This document shows, piece by piece, positions 24,861 to 33,816 of a stretch of 64,000 nucleotides of DNA. Made by a program: the position numbers and the translations under genes. Location: the NCBI GenBank assembly GCA_017454905.1, contig JAFTCB010000033.1:1-64000 (forward strand), written 5' to 3'. The stretch comes from Bacteroidales bacterium (GTDB taxonomy: Bacteria; Bacteroidota; Bacteroidia; Bacteroidales; UBA932). How positions within the stretch are numbered: position 1 is the first letter of the stretch; each line of letters opens with the position of its first letter. Below the pieces are notes generated by a model. It was not told the DNA's origin. It worked only from the letters and a program-made list of their open reading frames with translations, and ran no database searches.

Positions 24861-25340
24861 TTATTTTCGCTCTATCAGCACGATTGCCCAAACTTCGCAG
24901 CCCTCGCGGCGTCCGACAAAGCCCAGATGTTCCGTGGTGGTGGCCTTGACGCTGACCCGGTCCGGACTGATCCCCATCACGCGGGCGAGCGTGTCGCGCA
25001 TGGCAAGGATATGAGGGGCCAGTTTGGGTGCCTGGAGTGCGATGGTGATGTCGGCGTTGACGACGCTCCAGCCGCGCATTTCCGGCAGGCCGAGCACGGC
25101 AGTGAGCAGTTCTTTGCTGTCCACCCCCTTCCAGCGGTCGTCCGTGTCGGGGAAAAGATGGCCGATGTCGCCCAGGGCGAGGGCGCCGAGCAACGCGTCG
25201 CACAACGCGTGGATCGCCACGTCGCCGTCTGAATGGGCTACAAAGCCCGTCTGCGAGGGAATCTGTATGCCGCCCAGCCACATCGGCAGCCCGTCTGCGA
25301 GGGCGTGCACGTCATATCCTTGTCCAATCCTGAATTCCAT
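24861..25340 (-). CDS. ispF: 2-C-methyl-D-erythritol 2,4-cyclodiphosphate synthase
   Basis: 159 residues, normal length. GQGYDVHAL at the N-terminus supplies the zinc-binding Asp and His, HSDGDVAIHALCDALLGA the family signature, LFPDTD the flexible loop, and KATTTEHLGFVGRREG the C-terminal CTP-site block. It converts CDP-ME-2-phosphate to the cyclodiphosphate in the MEP isoprenoid pathway; ispE of the same pathway is at 51694. The start at 25340 is fixed by the -7 box 5 nt upstream and by family alignment. Confidence 0.96.
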   Translation of the reverse strand: MEFRIGQGYDVHALADGLPMWLGGIQIPSQTGFVAHSDGDVAIHALCDALLGALALGDIGHLFPDTDDRWKGVDSKELLTAVLGLPEMRGWSVVNADITIALQAPKLAPHILAMRDTLARVMGISPDRVSVKATTTEHLGFVGRREGCEVWAIVLIERK

Positions 25341-25345
25341 AATCG

Positions 25346-25373
25346 CAAAAATAAAGAAAAATGGTTACATTTG
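25346..25373. promoter_or_regulatory. overlapping divergent -7 boxes in a 39-bp gap
   Basis: Minus-strand TATTTTTG (25346-25353) lies 5 nt from the ispF ATG. Plus-strand TACATTTG (25366-25373) lies 6 nt from the ATG at 25380. Each promoter's -33 region must overlap the other promoter or the other gene's start. Confidence 0.6.
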
Positions 25374-25379
25374 TAAGTT

Positions 25380-25676
25380 ATGGGACTTTTTAATTTTTTC
25401 GGTGAAAACGAACACCGGGTTTTCAACTATAAACCGATCTACTACAACCCCGAAGAAGAGGAGCGGAAACGCCGCTTCGGCGCCGTGGACGGCTCCCTGG
25501 AAAAGGAAAAGAAAGACGGGACCTACGTCCCCGGCTCCTACATCAAGGGGGCTTTCCGGGACGGACCGCGTACGCGCACCCCGATGAAACGGGTGCAGAC
25601 CATCATCGGCATCGTTTCGCTGCTGCTGGTCGTCGTGGTGCTCTGGTACATCGCCAAGTTCTATTCTCTGCTCTAG
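25380..25676 (+). CDS. small C-terminally anchored membrane protein ahead of mutL
   Basis: 98 residues: a charged cytoplasmic part (FNYKPIYYNPEEEERKRRFG) and a single C-terminal helix (TIIGIVSLLLVVVVLWYIAKF). No enzymatic motif. Small proteins of this form occur next to mutL or rhomboid genes in other Bacteroidetes. It is 4 nt from mutL and leads the mutL-rhomboid-Sua5 run. Confidence 0.78.
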   Translation: MGLFNFFGENEHRVFNYKPIYYNPEEEERKRRFGAVDGSLEKEKKDGTYVPGSYIKGAFRDGPRTRTPMKRVQTIIGIVSLLLVVVVLWYIAKFYSLL

Positions 25677-25680
25677 CGGG

Positions 25681-27528
25681 ATGGGCAAGCTCAAGGTCCT
25701 GCCGGCGCAGATCGCCAACATGATCGCCGCGGGCGAAGTCGTCCAGCGGCCAGCCTCCGTCGTGAAGGAACTGATGGAGAATGCCGTGGATGCCGGCGCC
25801 ACCCAGGTGTCCGTGGTCATCACGGATGCCGGGCGCACGCTCATCCAGGTCATCGACAACGGCTGCGGCATGAGCCCGGTCGACGCCGTCCTGTGTTTCG
25901 AACGCCACGCCACCTCCAAGATCGCCACGGCCGAAGATCTGGAGCAGATCCTCACCTACGGTTTCCGCGGGGAGGCGCTCGCCAGCATTGCCGCCGTCGC
26001 GGAAATTACGCTCCGCACCCGGCGGGCCCAGGACGAGACGGGCACGGAAGTGCGTGTCGGCGCCTTCGGCGAGACGAAAACCGCCTCCGTCGCGGCCCCC
26101 GCCGGTTCCAATTTCGCGGTGCGCAACCTCTTCTACAACACCCCCGCCCGCCGCAAGTTCCTCAAGTCCGACAACGTCGAATTCAAGCATATCCTGGAGG
26201 AGTTCACCCGGGTGGCCCTCACGCGCCCGGGCATCTCGTTCTCCATCACGCACAACGGCCGCGAGATCTATGTGCTCAAAAAGGCCAAGTCCCTGAAGTT
26301 CCGCGTCATGGACCTGCTGGGCAGCCATGTGGCCGGGGACATCGTGGACCTGGCCGCCGAGACGTCCATCGTGCGCATCAGCGGCTTCGTAGGCCGTCCC
26401 GACTCCGCCCGCAAGACCACCGGCAACCAGTACTTCTTCGTCAACGGACGCTTCTTCCGCAGCGCCTATCTGCACAAAGCGGTGATGAAGGCCTACGAGG
26501 AAATGATGCCCGACGGGCTTACCCCTTCCTACTTCATCTTCCTGGAGACGGACCCGCACGCCATCGACGTCAACATCCATCCGACCAAGACGGAAATCAA
26601 GTTCGAGGACGACGCCGTCATCTTCCAGATCCTGTACGCCTGCGTCAAGGAGACGCTCGGCCGCAACAGCTTCGGCGCCAGCATCGACTTCAATACTGAA
26701 GGAGCCGTGGAACTGCCCCAGCTCGGGCGCAGCTTCGACCAGTACAAGGGCATCACGATGCCCGTCGTCGAGACGGATCCCAACTACAACCCCTTCAGTG
26801 GCATTCCCGTCTCCAACGAGCCCCGGCCGGACGCCGGCAACGCTTTCCCGTATGCGGAGGATGCGACCCAGGGGCCGGCCCGGGATTTCCCCTCCGGAGG
26901 CTACAGCCACCATGTGGACCGCAGCGAGGATTACGGCCGCCTCTTCGAGGAGAAAACGATTCCGAACGGGCGCGTGCTCATCCTCCAGGGCAAGTATATC
27001 CTGACCCCGGCCGCCTCCGGACTGATGGTCATCCACATCGGCCGTGCCCGCGAGCGCATCCTCTACGAACAGACCCTCCGTGCCCTGGGGCAGGAGGCGC
27101 ACGTCACGCAGACGGCCCTCTTCCCCGTGCAGGTGAAGGTCGGCGCGCAACAGTGCCTGCTGTTCGAGGAGCACGCTCCCCTGCTGGCCCGCCTGGGCTT
27201 CGACATCACCCCGTTCGGCACGGACACCGTAGTCGTGGGCGGCGTTCCCGAAGGCTACAGCTGCGAGAGCGGCAAAGTCGAACAGCTCGTCGGCGACCTG
27301 GTGTACATCCTTTCCGAGGACAGCCAGGCCCTGCCGGAAATGATGCAGCAACGGATGGCGGAGAAATTCGCCACCCTGGGCGCTTCCCACGCGGATCCGC
27401 TCACCTCGCCGCAGGAAGCGCAGCGCCTGATCGACGCGCTCTTTGACAGCGGCAACGCAGAACTCACCCCGGGAGGCCGGCGCATCGTGCAGCTCGTCTC
27501 CCTCACAGACCTGGACAAAAAATTCTGA
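25681..27528 (+). CDS. mutL: DNA mismatch repair protein MutL
   Basis: 615 residues. N-terminal GHKL ATPase: IAAGEVVQRPASVVKELMENAVDAGA is the classic opening, then DNGCGM, FERHATSKI and YGFRGEAL, which bind ATP. The transducer domain contains NQYFFVNGRFFRS and VNIHPTKTEIKF. A linker (about 385-420) leads to the C-terminal dimerisation domain. I see no clear DQHAxxERxxYE endonuclease motif; GLMVIHIGRARERILYE occupies its position, so nicking activity may be lost. MutL couples MutS recognition to excision. Confidence 0.96.
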   Translation: MGKLKVLPAQIANMIAAGEVVQRPASVVKELMENAVDAGATQVSVVITDAGRTLIQVIDNGCGMSPVDAVLCFERHATSKIATAEDLEQILTYGFRGEALASIAAVAEITLRTRRAQDETGTEVRVGAFGETKTASVAAPAGSNFAVRNLFYNTPARRKFLKSDNVEFKHILEEFTRVALTRPGISFSITHNGREIYVLKKAKSLKFRVMDLLGSHVAGDIVDLAAETSIVRISGFVGRPDSARKTTGNQYFFVNGRFFRSAYLHKAVMKAYEEMMPDGLTPSYFIFLETDPHAIDVNIHPTKTEIKFEDDAVIFQILYACVKETLGRNSFGASIDFNTEGAVELPQLGRSFDQYKGITMPVVETDPNYNPFSGIPVSNEPRPDAGNAFPYAEDATQGPARDFPSGGYSHHVDRSEDYGRLFEEKTIPNGRVLILQGKYILTPAASGLMVIHIGRARERILYEQTLRALGQEAHVTQTALFPVQVKVGAQQCLLFEEHAPLLARLGFDITPFGTDTVVVGGVPEGYSCESGKVEQLVGDLVYILSEDSQALPEMMQQRMAEKFATLGASHADPLTSPQEAQRLIDALFDSGNAELTPGGRRIVQLVSLTDLDKKF

Positions 27529-27529
27529 C

Positions 27530-28240
27530 ATGTCATTCAACTACTACTCGGGCGGCAGCGGACGCGGGGGATTCCTCTCCTCGCTCCCGCCCGTGACCAA
27601 AAACCTGATCATCATCAACGTGATCATCTTTCTGGCAAGCCTGATCAACGAGGACTTCATGATCAGCACCTTCGCCCTGTTCTACCCCACTTCGCCCTTC
27701 TTCCGCTGGTGGCAGGTCGTCACGCACATGTTCATGCACGGCGGCTTCTGGCACATCTTCTTCAACATGTACACGCTGCTGATCTTCGGCTGCGTGGTGG
27801 AGCGGATCATCGGCAGCCGGAAGTTCCTGCTCTTCTACTTCATCTGCGGGTTCGGTGCCGTGGCGCTGCACCTCGGGGTGGAGTACCTCCAGATGCAGTC
27901 CTTCATGAGCAAGGCGGCGGAGGGGAGCACCTCCGCCATCCAGCAGATCGAAGCCCTCAAATACACCCCGACCGTGGGTGCCTCCGGCGCCATCTACGGC
28001 GTGCTGATGGGCTACGCCATGCTCTTCCCGGAGTCCAAGATGACCTTGCTTTTCCCGCCCGTGACGCTCAGCGCCAAATGGATGGTCGTCGTGTTCGCCG
28101 CCATCGAACTTTTCACCGGCGTGACCGGCCTGGCCGGAAGCATCGCCCATTTCGCCCACCTGGGCGGCATGCTCATCGGCTGGCTGATGATCCTGTGGTG
28201 GCGCAAGCGGGGCGTTTTGTTTGATCAGAACAGATTATAG
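27530..28240 (+). CDS. rhomboid-family intramembrane serine protease
   Basis: 236 residues from ATG 27530, 1 nt after mutL. Six or so membrane helices. WWQVVTHMFMHGGFWHIFFNMY is the L1/H2 block with the conserved His and Asn, GASGAIYGVLMG carries the catalytic Ser, and HFAHLGGMLIGW carries the catalytic His. It cleaves transmembrane segments of unknown substrates. The Gly/Ser-rich N-terminus (YYSGGSGRGGF) is cytoplasmic. Confidence 0.92.
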   Translation: MSFNYYSGGSGRGGFLSSLPPVTKNLIIINVIIFLASLINEDFMISTFALFYPTSPFFRWWQVVTHMFMHGGFWHIFFNMYTLLIFGCVVERIIGSRKFLLFYFICGFGAVALHLGVEYLQMQSFMSKAAEGSTSAIQQIEALKYTPTVGASGAIYGVLMGYAMLFPESKMTLLFPPVTLSAKWMVVVFAAIELFTGVTGLAGSIAHFAHLGGMLIGWLMILWWRKRGVLFDQNRL

Positions 28241-28242
28241 CC

Positions 28243-28878
28243 ATGGACAGCACACCCATCATCCAGGAAGCCGTGCAGGTGCTCCGCGAAGGCGGCGTGA
28301 TCCTCTACCCCACCGACACCGTCTGGGGCATCGGCTGCGACGCCACCAACGAGAAGGCAGTCGCGCGCGTCTTCGAAATCAAGCGCCGCTCCGAGGCCAA
28401 GTCCCTCGTGCTGCTGGCCTGCGACCTCGACATGGTCGCCAAATACATCAAGCAGATCCCGTCCATCGCCATCGACCTCGTAGAGGTCAACGATGCCCCG
28501 ATGACGATCATCTACCCGGGAGCGCAGTACCTGGCCCCCAACGCGGTGGCCGCCGACGGCTCCGTGGGCATCCGCATCCCGCTGGCCGGGGAGGAGGAAG
28601 AGGACGCGGCCGCGCCGCGGAAGAGTGCCCCGAAAACCACGCTGACCGGCGGCGCCTTCTGCCACGAACTGGTCCGGCGCCTGCGCCGCCCGCTCGTCAG
28701 CACCTCCGCCAACATCTCCGGAGAACCTACGCCCGCCTCCTTTGCCGAGATCTCCGAGGAGATCAAAGGCGCCGTGGACTACGTCGTCCCGAAGGCCTTC
28801 GGCGCCGGCGCCACGGGCCGCTCCTCCCAGATCATCAAGCTCGGTCTGGGCGGCGAAGTGGAGATCCTCAGACCGTAG
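28243..28878 (+). CDS. Sua5/YciO/YrdC-type threonylcarbamoyl-AMP synthase
   Basis: 211 residues, 2 nt behind the rhomboid gene. ILYPTDTVWGIGCDA near the start, KRRSEAKSLVLL (the KRRxxxKxL phosphate-binding block) and RPLVSTSANISGEP are the family signatures for ATP and threonine binding. The enzyme makes the activated carbamoyl-threonine used for t6A37 in tRNAs. An acidic/basic insert of about 20 residues (GEEEEDAAAPRKSAPK) interrupts the core after GSVGIRIPLA. The 3' end overlaps the convergent rsmE by 11 nt. Confidence 0.92.
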   Translation: MDSTPIIQEAVQVLREGGVILYPTDTVWGIGCDATNEKAVARVFEIKRRSEAKSLVLLACDLDMVAKYIKQIPSIAIDLVEVNDAPMTIIYPGAQYLAPNAVAADGSVGIRIPLAGEEEEDAAAPRKSAPKTTLTGGAFCHELVRRLRRPLVSTSANISGEPTPASFAEISEEIKGAVDYVVPKAFGAGATGRSSQIIKLGLGGEVEILRP

Positions 28879-29581
28879 ACAGATATACGGCCGTGACGGC
28901 GGTGAGGGCGGCGGTTTCCGTACGCAGCCGACTGGGTCCGAGCTGCACCGGAATCCATCCGTTCGCGCGCGCCAGCGCCGCTTCCTCCGGAGAAAAATCC
29001 CCCTCCGGACCGATCAGGATACAGACCGGCCGTCCGGATCCCGGCTGCAATGCTGCCGTGACGGGGGTGCGTTCGACGTCGTCGAAGCAATAACAGATCA
29101 GTTTGAGCGCTTCGGCGGGGGCACCCGCAATGAAGTCGCGCACGGACTGCGGTTCTGCGACCTGCGGCACGGTGCCCTTGAGCGACTGCTTCGCCGCGGA
29201 CAGCGTGAGCCGGCGCAACCGGTCGGTCTTGAGGACCTTGCGCTCGGAGCGCTCTCCGATCACCGGTGAGATCACATCCACGCCAATTTCCGTAGCTTTC
29301 TCCACGAACCACTCGAAACGGTCGATGTTCTTGGTGGGGCAGACCGCCATCGTGAGATGATAGGGATGCGCCCCGAAGCCGGGCGTCATCGCGGTCACAC
29401 GGCCCTCGGCGCCCTTGGCGTCAGCGAGGTCCAGTTCGCAGCGATACAGGTTCCCGCGCCCGTCGATCACCGAGATCTCATCGCCCGGCCGGTGCCGCAG
29501 CACACGGATGCAATGCGCAGACTCCTCCGGATCCAGCCGGATCCGGCCGTCGTGGATATCTTGCGAGAAAAACAATTCCAT
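28868..29581 (-). CDS. rsmE: 16S rRNA (uracil1498-N3)-methyltransferase
   Basis: 237 residues. N-terminal PUA-like part (EESAHCIRVLRHRPGDEISVIDG cut to its first motif HCIRVLR), then a SPOUT knot: AVCPTKNIDRFEWFVEKATEIGV and ILIGPEGDFSPEEA with LGPSRLRTETAAL, which bind SAM at the knot. Methylates U1498 of 16S rRNA. It lies 3 nt behind radA, last in the run. Confidence 0.94.
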   Translation of the reverse strand: MELFFSQDIHDGRIRLDPEESAHCIRVLRHRPGDEISVIDGRGNLYRCELDLADAKGAEGRVTAMTPGFGAHPYHLTMAVCPTKNIDRFEWFVEKATEIGVDVISPVIGERSERKVLKTDRLRRLTLSAAKQSLKGTVPQVAEPQSVRDFIAGAPAEALKLICYCFDDVERTPVTAALQPGSGRPVCILIGPEGDFSPEEAALARANGWIPVQLGPSRLRTETAALTAVTAVYLSTV

Positions 29582-29584
29582 ACG

Positions 29585-30958
29585 CTATTTGAACAGGGCC
29601 TTGACCAGCGCCGGCACATCGGCCACCTTGAGGACACGCAGCCCTTCCGGCTTGACCTCCACCTTGGCGAAGGAGGAGACAAAGATCTTCTTGAATCCCA
29701 GGCGGGCGGCTTCCTGCACGCGGCGATCGATCTGCCCGACGGGACGGATCTCCCCGCTCAGGCCCACCTCCCCAGCGAAACACACGTCAGCGGGGATGGC
29801 GAAATCGAAATTCGAAGACAGCACGGCGCAGATTACCGCCAGGTCTACGGCCGGGTCGCTGACCCGCAGGCCGCCGGCCATGTTGAGGAAGACATCCTTG
29901 GCACTGAGGTGGAACCCGGCCCGTTTCTCCAGGACGGCCAGCAGCATGTTGAGCCGCCGGGCGTCGAAGCCCGTGGCGCTGCGCTGCGCCGTACCGTAGA
30001 CGGCGGAACTGACCAGCGCCTGCACCTCGAAGAGCAGCGGGCGCGTCCCATCGAGCATTGCCGCGATGGCCGTGCCGCTGAGCCCCTGCTCGTGCATCGG
30101 GATCAGCATCTCGGACGGATTGGCGACTTCCCGCAGGCCCGTCCCCGTCATCTCGAAGACGGCCAGTTCGGAGGTGGAGCCGAAACGGTTCTTGATGCTC
30201 CGCAGGATGCGGTAGGAGCCGCGGTTTTCTCCCTCGAATTGCAGGACCACATCCACGATGTGCTCCAGGATCTTCGGACCGGCAATGTAACCGTCCTTGG
30301 TGATGTGGCCGATCAGGATCACCGGCACGCCGCTCTCCTTGGCGAAGCGCAGCAGCGCGGCGGCGACTTCCTTGATCTGGCTCACGGACCCGGGAGCAGA
30401 CTCCACCGTATCGGTATACATCGTCTGCACGGAATCCACGATCATCAGGTCCGGCATCATCGCCCGGGCCTCCTCGATCACGGTGCCGATCAGCGTTTCG
30501 CAGAAAATGGAGCAGTTGCCGTCGTCGCCCCCGAGCCGGCGGGCGCGCATGCCTACCTGTTTGGCGCTCTCCTCTCCGGTCACGTAGAGCGTGCGCAAAT
30601 CCTTGCAGCAGAGCGGGATCTGCAGGCTCAGCGTGGATTTGCCGATGCCCGGCTCGCCGCCGATCAGCACCAGCGAGCCCGGCACCATGCCTCCGCCGAG
30701 GATCCGGTCCACCTCCCCCATGCCGAGGGAAATGCGGGATTCCTGCGAATAATCGATTTCGCGGAGCGGCTGTGGCCGGCGGTCAGAGCGGACTGCACCG
30801 GTGCGTCCGGAGGAACTGCCTGCCGGACCCTTTTTGGGCTCCGCGGGCGCCTCGACCATGGTGTTCCATTCCCCGCATGCGGGGCAGCGTCCCATCCATT
30901 TGGGACTCTCGTTGCCGCACGAAGTGCAGTAGAATATGCTTTTCGCTTTGGTCGCCAT
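29585..30958 (-). CDS. radA: DNA repair protein RadA
   Basis: 457 residues from ATG 30958; the upstream open frame lacks family similarity. Starts with a C4 zinc finger (YCTSCGNESPKWMGRCPACGEW), then the RecA-like core with Walker A GEPGIGKST and the RadA-specific KNRFG motif (IKNRFGST), and ends in a Lon-like domain (DVFLNMAGGLRVSDPAVDLAV). RadA helps branch migration in recombination. It sits 52 nt behind the phosphodiesterase gene and is followed by rsmE. Confidence 0.96.
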   Translation of the reverse strand: MATKAKSIFYCTSCGNESPKWMGRCPACGEWNTMVEAPAEPKKGPAGSSSGRTGAVRSDRRPQPLREIDYSQESRISLGMGEVDRILGGGMVPGSLVLIGGEPGIGKSTLSLQIPLCCKDLRTLYVTGEESAKQVGMRARRLGGDDGNCSIFCETLIGTVIEEARAMMPDLMIVDSVQTMYTDTVESAPGSVSQIKEVAAALLRFAKESGVPVILIGHITKDGYIAGPKILEHIVDVVLQFEGENRGSYRILRSIKNRFGSTSELAVFEMTGTGLREVANPSEMLIPMHEQGLSGTAIAAMLDGTRPLLFEVQALVSSAVYGTAQRSATGFDARRLNMLLAVLEKRAGFHLSAKDVFLNMAGGLRVSDPAVDLAVICAVLSSNFDFAIPADVCFAGEVGLSGEIRPVGQIDRRVQEAARLGFKKIFVSSFAKVEVKPEGLRVLKVADVPALVKALFK

Positions 30959-31010
30959 AAGAGAATCAAACAGTACAAAATAAGAAAAAACCGGTGGCCG
31001 ACAACCCGGT

Positions 31011-31505
31011 CTAGCTGCGGGGCAGCTCGTAGACTTCCATCTCTTTGACTTCGCCCGCCTCGATCTTGAAGCGAAGGGCGGTGCGGACAATGTGCCAGCC
31101 CTGGATCCCGGCGGCACCGGGATTGATGTAGAGCAGATTGTTGCGCGGGTCCTGCATCACCTTGAGGATGTGGGAGTGGCCGCAGATGAAGATGTCGGGC
31201 CGGTAGCGGTCGATCAGCGCCTGCGCCCGGAAATCATAGTGGCCCGGCGTGCCCCCGATGTGGGTCATGAGGACCTTCTGGCCTTCCACCTCCAGATACT
31301 GGTAGGCAGGATATTCGCGGCGGATGTCCTGCCCGTCGCAGTTGCCGTGCACGCCGACGAGCGGCTTGAACGCCGCGATTTCATCCGTGAACGAGACCGT
31401 GCCGCCGAAGTCTCCGGCGTGCCAGATCACGTCCACCGGGCGGAGGAAATCCCGGAAGCCTTCGCTGAAGACTCCGTGGGTATCGCTGAGCAGACCGATG
31501 TACAT
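31011..31505 (-). CDS. YfcE/MJ0936-type metallophosphoesterase
   Basis: 164 residues. Metal ligands of the calcineurin-like fold: LLSDTHG, HAGDFGG, VHGNCDG, THIGGTPG and ICGHSH, followed by INPGAAG. Single-domain phosphodiesterases of this type hydrolyse small phosphodiesters; the natural substrate is unknown. The start abuts the galE stop with no gap. Confidence 0.92.
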   Translation of the reverse strand: MYIGLLSDTHGVFSEGFRDFLRPVDVIWHAGDFGGTVSFTDEIAAFKPLVGVHGNCDGQDIRREYPAYQYLEVEGQKVLMTHIGGTPGHYDFRAQALIDRYRPDIFICGHSHILKVMQDPRNNLLYINPGAAGIQGWHIVRTALRFKIEAGEVKEMEVYELPRS

Positions 31506-32528
31506 CTAGATTCCGGCAAGGTGTTTTTCCCATTCCCAGGCAGCCTTGAGCGTCTCGTCGAGACCGCGTTCGGCATGCCAGCCCAGTTCCTTTCCGGCCA
31601 GCGTCGGATCGGCCCAGATGGACACCACGTCACCGGCACGCCGCGGGGCGAACTTCCAGTTCAGCTTCACGCCGTTGACGCGTTCGAAGGTATTGATCAG
31701 CTCGAGCACGGACACGGGCCGGCCGGTGCCGATGTTGAAGATTTCGTACTCCTCTTTCATCCGCTCGGCGCACATCCGGGTGACAGCGCTCACATGCGCC
31801 TTGGCGAGGTCCACGATGTCGATAAAGTCGCGCAGGCAGGTCCCGTCCGGCGTCGGATAATCGTTGCCGAAGACGTACAGGCACGCGCGCTTGCCGATAG
31901 CGGTCTGGGTGATGAACGGCACGAGGTTGTTGGGCACGCCGCGGGGCAGCTCGCCGATCAGCGCGGAAGGATGGGCTCCGATCGGGTTGAAATAGCGCAG
32001 GGCGATGCCCTTGATGCCCGGATAGGCCTGCACGCTGTCGCGCAGGATATCCTCGCACATGGTCTTGGTATTGCCGTAAGGCGACTTGGCCGGCTGGCGG
32101 GGGCTCTGCTCCGTGACCGGGAGGTCCTCCGTCTCACCGTAGACCGTCGCCGACGAAGAGAAGAGCACATTGCAGCCCCCGTTGTGCTTCGCGGCGTCCA
32201 GGATATTGAGGAAGGAAAGGAGGTTGTTGCGGTAGTACTTCAGCGGCTCCGCCACGGACTCGCCCACGGCCTTGAAGGCCGCGAAGTGGATGACCGCGTC
32301 GATGGGATATTTCTCGAAGAGCGAATAGACGGACGCCTTCTCGCAGAAGTCCATCGGGACCATCGGCAGTTCTTTGCCGAGGATCTTGCATACACCCCTG
32401 TAGTTGGTCTCGTCGCAGTTGGAAAAGTTGTCCGCGATCACCACGTCATATCCGGCCTGGGCCAGCTCGACAGTCACGTGGCTTCCGATAAATCCGGCAC
32501 CGCCGGAGACAAGTACGGTTTTGCTCAT
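31506..32528 (-). CDS. galE: UDP-glucose 4-epimerase
   Basis: 340 residues. GGAGFIGSH is the NAD-binding Rossmann motif, FSSSATVYG holds the catalytic Ser/Thr, and SPYGNTK the Tyr-x-x-x-Lys pair. RPVSVLELINTFERVNG and the WADPTLAGKELGW ending are typical GalE. Interconverts UDP-glucose and UDP-galactose for surface glycans. The gene is between the CYTH gene (16 nt) and the phosphodiesterase. Confidence 0.95.
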   Translation of the reverse strand: MSKTVLVSGGAGFIGSHVTVELAQAGYDVVIADNFSNCDETNYRGVCKILGKELPMVPMDFCEKASVYSLFEKYPIDAVIHFAAFKAVGESVAEPLKYYRNNLLSFLNILDAAKHNGGCNVLFSSSATVYGETEDLPVTEQSPRQPAKSPYGNTKTMCEDILRDSVQAYPGIKGIALRYFNPIGAHPSALIGELPRGVPNNLVPFITQTAIGKRACLYVFGNDYPTPDGTCLRDFIDIVDLAKAHVSAVTRMCAERMKEEYEIFNIGTGRPVSVLELINTFERVNGVKLNWKFAPRRAGDVVSIWADPTLAGKELGWHAERGLDETLKAAWEWEKHLAGI

Positions 32529-32544
32529 ATCTGTAGAATTGCGT

Positions 32545-33018
32545 TTATTTCCAATCTTTATACGGGTTCTTCGTCAGGCAGGAGTTGTAATAGCGCCGGT
32601 CCCCCGTGACTTCCGCGCCCAGCCAGTCCGGCCGCGGGAAAGACTCATCTTCCGCGCCGAGTTCGATCTCGGCCACCACCAGCCCCTCATTGTCGCCGTG
32701 GAATTCATCCACCTCCCAGACATGCACGCCGTCCGCGGAGGGGACGAGGTGGCGGGTCTTGTCGATCATCCCCGGCTCGCAGAGGCCGAGCAGCAGTTCC
32801 GCCTCTGCGGCGGGAATCTCCTTTTCCCACTCGAAGCGGGTCAGACCCTGCGCCGGACCCTTGACGGTGATATATCCCCGGTCGTCGCGGATCCGGACCC
32901 GGACCGTGCGCCCGGGCGTACTGTTCAGGAAGCCCTGCCTGATACGGCTGGCGCCGGAGACCTCCCCACGGAAGTCTCCGGCGACCAGGAATTTGCGTTC
33001 TGTCTCCCGATAAGCCAT
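32545..33018 (-). CDS. CYTH-domain triphosphate tunnel protein
   Basis: 157 residues from ATG 33018, 1 nt after the barrel gene. ETERKFLV is the ExExK signature at the N-terminus; RIRQGFL, TVRVRIRDDRGYITVKGP and EVDEFHGDNEGLVVAEIEL supply the basic and acidic tunnel residues. Bacterial relatives hydrolyse inorganic triphosphate or act on other triphosphates. The substrate here is unknown. Confidence 0.92.
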   Translation of the reverse strand: MAYRETERKFLVAGDFRGEVSGASRIRQGFLNSTPGRTVRVRIRDDRGYITVKGPAQGLTRFEWEKEIPAAEAELLLGLCEPGMIDKTRHLVPSADGVHVWEVDEFHGDNEGLVVAEIELGAEDESFPRPDWLGAEVTGDRRYYNSCLTKNPYKDWK

Positions 33019-33019
33019 G

Positions 33020-33796
33020 CTACCTGCCGAGGACGATGCCGAACGTAAGGGTACGTGCGTCACTCAGGCTGTCCGGGAACAGGGTCGTCAGGCCGTAGTT
33101 GGCGTAGAAACCGAGGATGCCGTACTGAACCCCCGCCTCGACCGTGGCCCGGAAGCGGTTGAACATCGGCGTGGCATCCTGCCGGTATTTCGGGAATTTG
33201 TATTTGGTATAGCCGCTGATGAGATACTCCGCACTCGCACCGGCGAACACCTTGACCTTGCCGCAGTCCAGCGTCAGGCGGAGCGGAATGCCGAGGTAGT
33301 TGGCGTGGATCTTGGACTTGCGGCCGTCATAGTTGGCCGCTTCCGCCTTGATGGGATACGGCATGAACTCTTTTGCGTTCCCGTTGTAACTCGTCGGGGT
33401 CTGGTTGCGGAATGTCAGTGCCGAATTGGCCAGGGTGAAATCCATGAAAGTCCAGCGCAGGCCGAGGCTCACGTCCAGCATCCCGCCGGGTTTGGAGAAG
33501 TGCAGGGCGGCCATCTCGAGGCCATAGACGAAATTCTTGCCCGTCCGCGTGTCCAGGAACGGACTGCTGTTCACCGTAGCGGGAGCAGCTATCGAATAGT
33601 TCCAGGCGCCCTTGTAATTCAGGTTGGTCAGCGTGGACCAGCCGAAATACATCGGGAACGCGACATGCAGGTGCGTCTCGATCCGCGCGTCATCCTTGGA
33701 GAGGGAGAAGTCATTGAGATCGATGGCTTTGTCCTGTGCGTTGGCCAGTCCGGCAAGTCCTGCCAGGACGGCGAAGAAAGTCAGAATCCGTTTCAT
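33020..33796 (-). CDS. outer membrane beta-barrel protein (PorT-like)
   Basis: 258 residues from ATG 33796, with a signal peptide ending LANAQ. Alternating aromatic strands (FPMYFGWSTLTNLNY, MLDVSLGLRWTFMDF, ANYLGIPLRLTL, VKVFAGASAEYLISG, GVQYGILGFYANYGL) end in FGIVLGR, as in Bacteroidetes barrel proteins of the PorT/OMP_b-brl type. It heads a long operon: barrel, CYTH, galE, phosphodiesterase and perhaps radA-rsmE. Confidence 0.78.
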   Translation of the reverse strand: MKRILTFFAVLAGLAGLANAQDKAIDLNDFSLSKDDARIETHLHVAFPMYFGWSTLTNLNYKGAWNYSIAAPATVNSSPFLDTRTGKNFVYGLEMAALHFSKPGGMLDVSLGLRWTFMDFTLANSALTFRNQTPTSYNGNAKEFMPYPIKAEAANYDGRKSKIHANYLGIPLRLTLDCGKVKVFAGASAEYLISGYTKYKFPKYRQDATPMFNRFRATVEAGVQYGILGFYANYGLTTLFPDSLSDARTLTFGIVLGR

Positions 33797-33800
33797 ATCA

Positions 33801-33808
33801 CAAATATA
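33801..33808 (-). promoter_or_regulatory. -7 box TATATTTG, 4 nt from ATG
   Basis: Minus-strand TATATTTG, then TGAT, then ATG at 33796. This is the tightest box-to-start spacing in the window. Confidence 0.6.
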
Positions 33809-33816
33809 AGCAAAAA

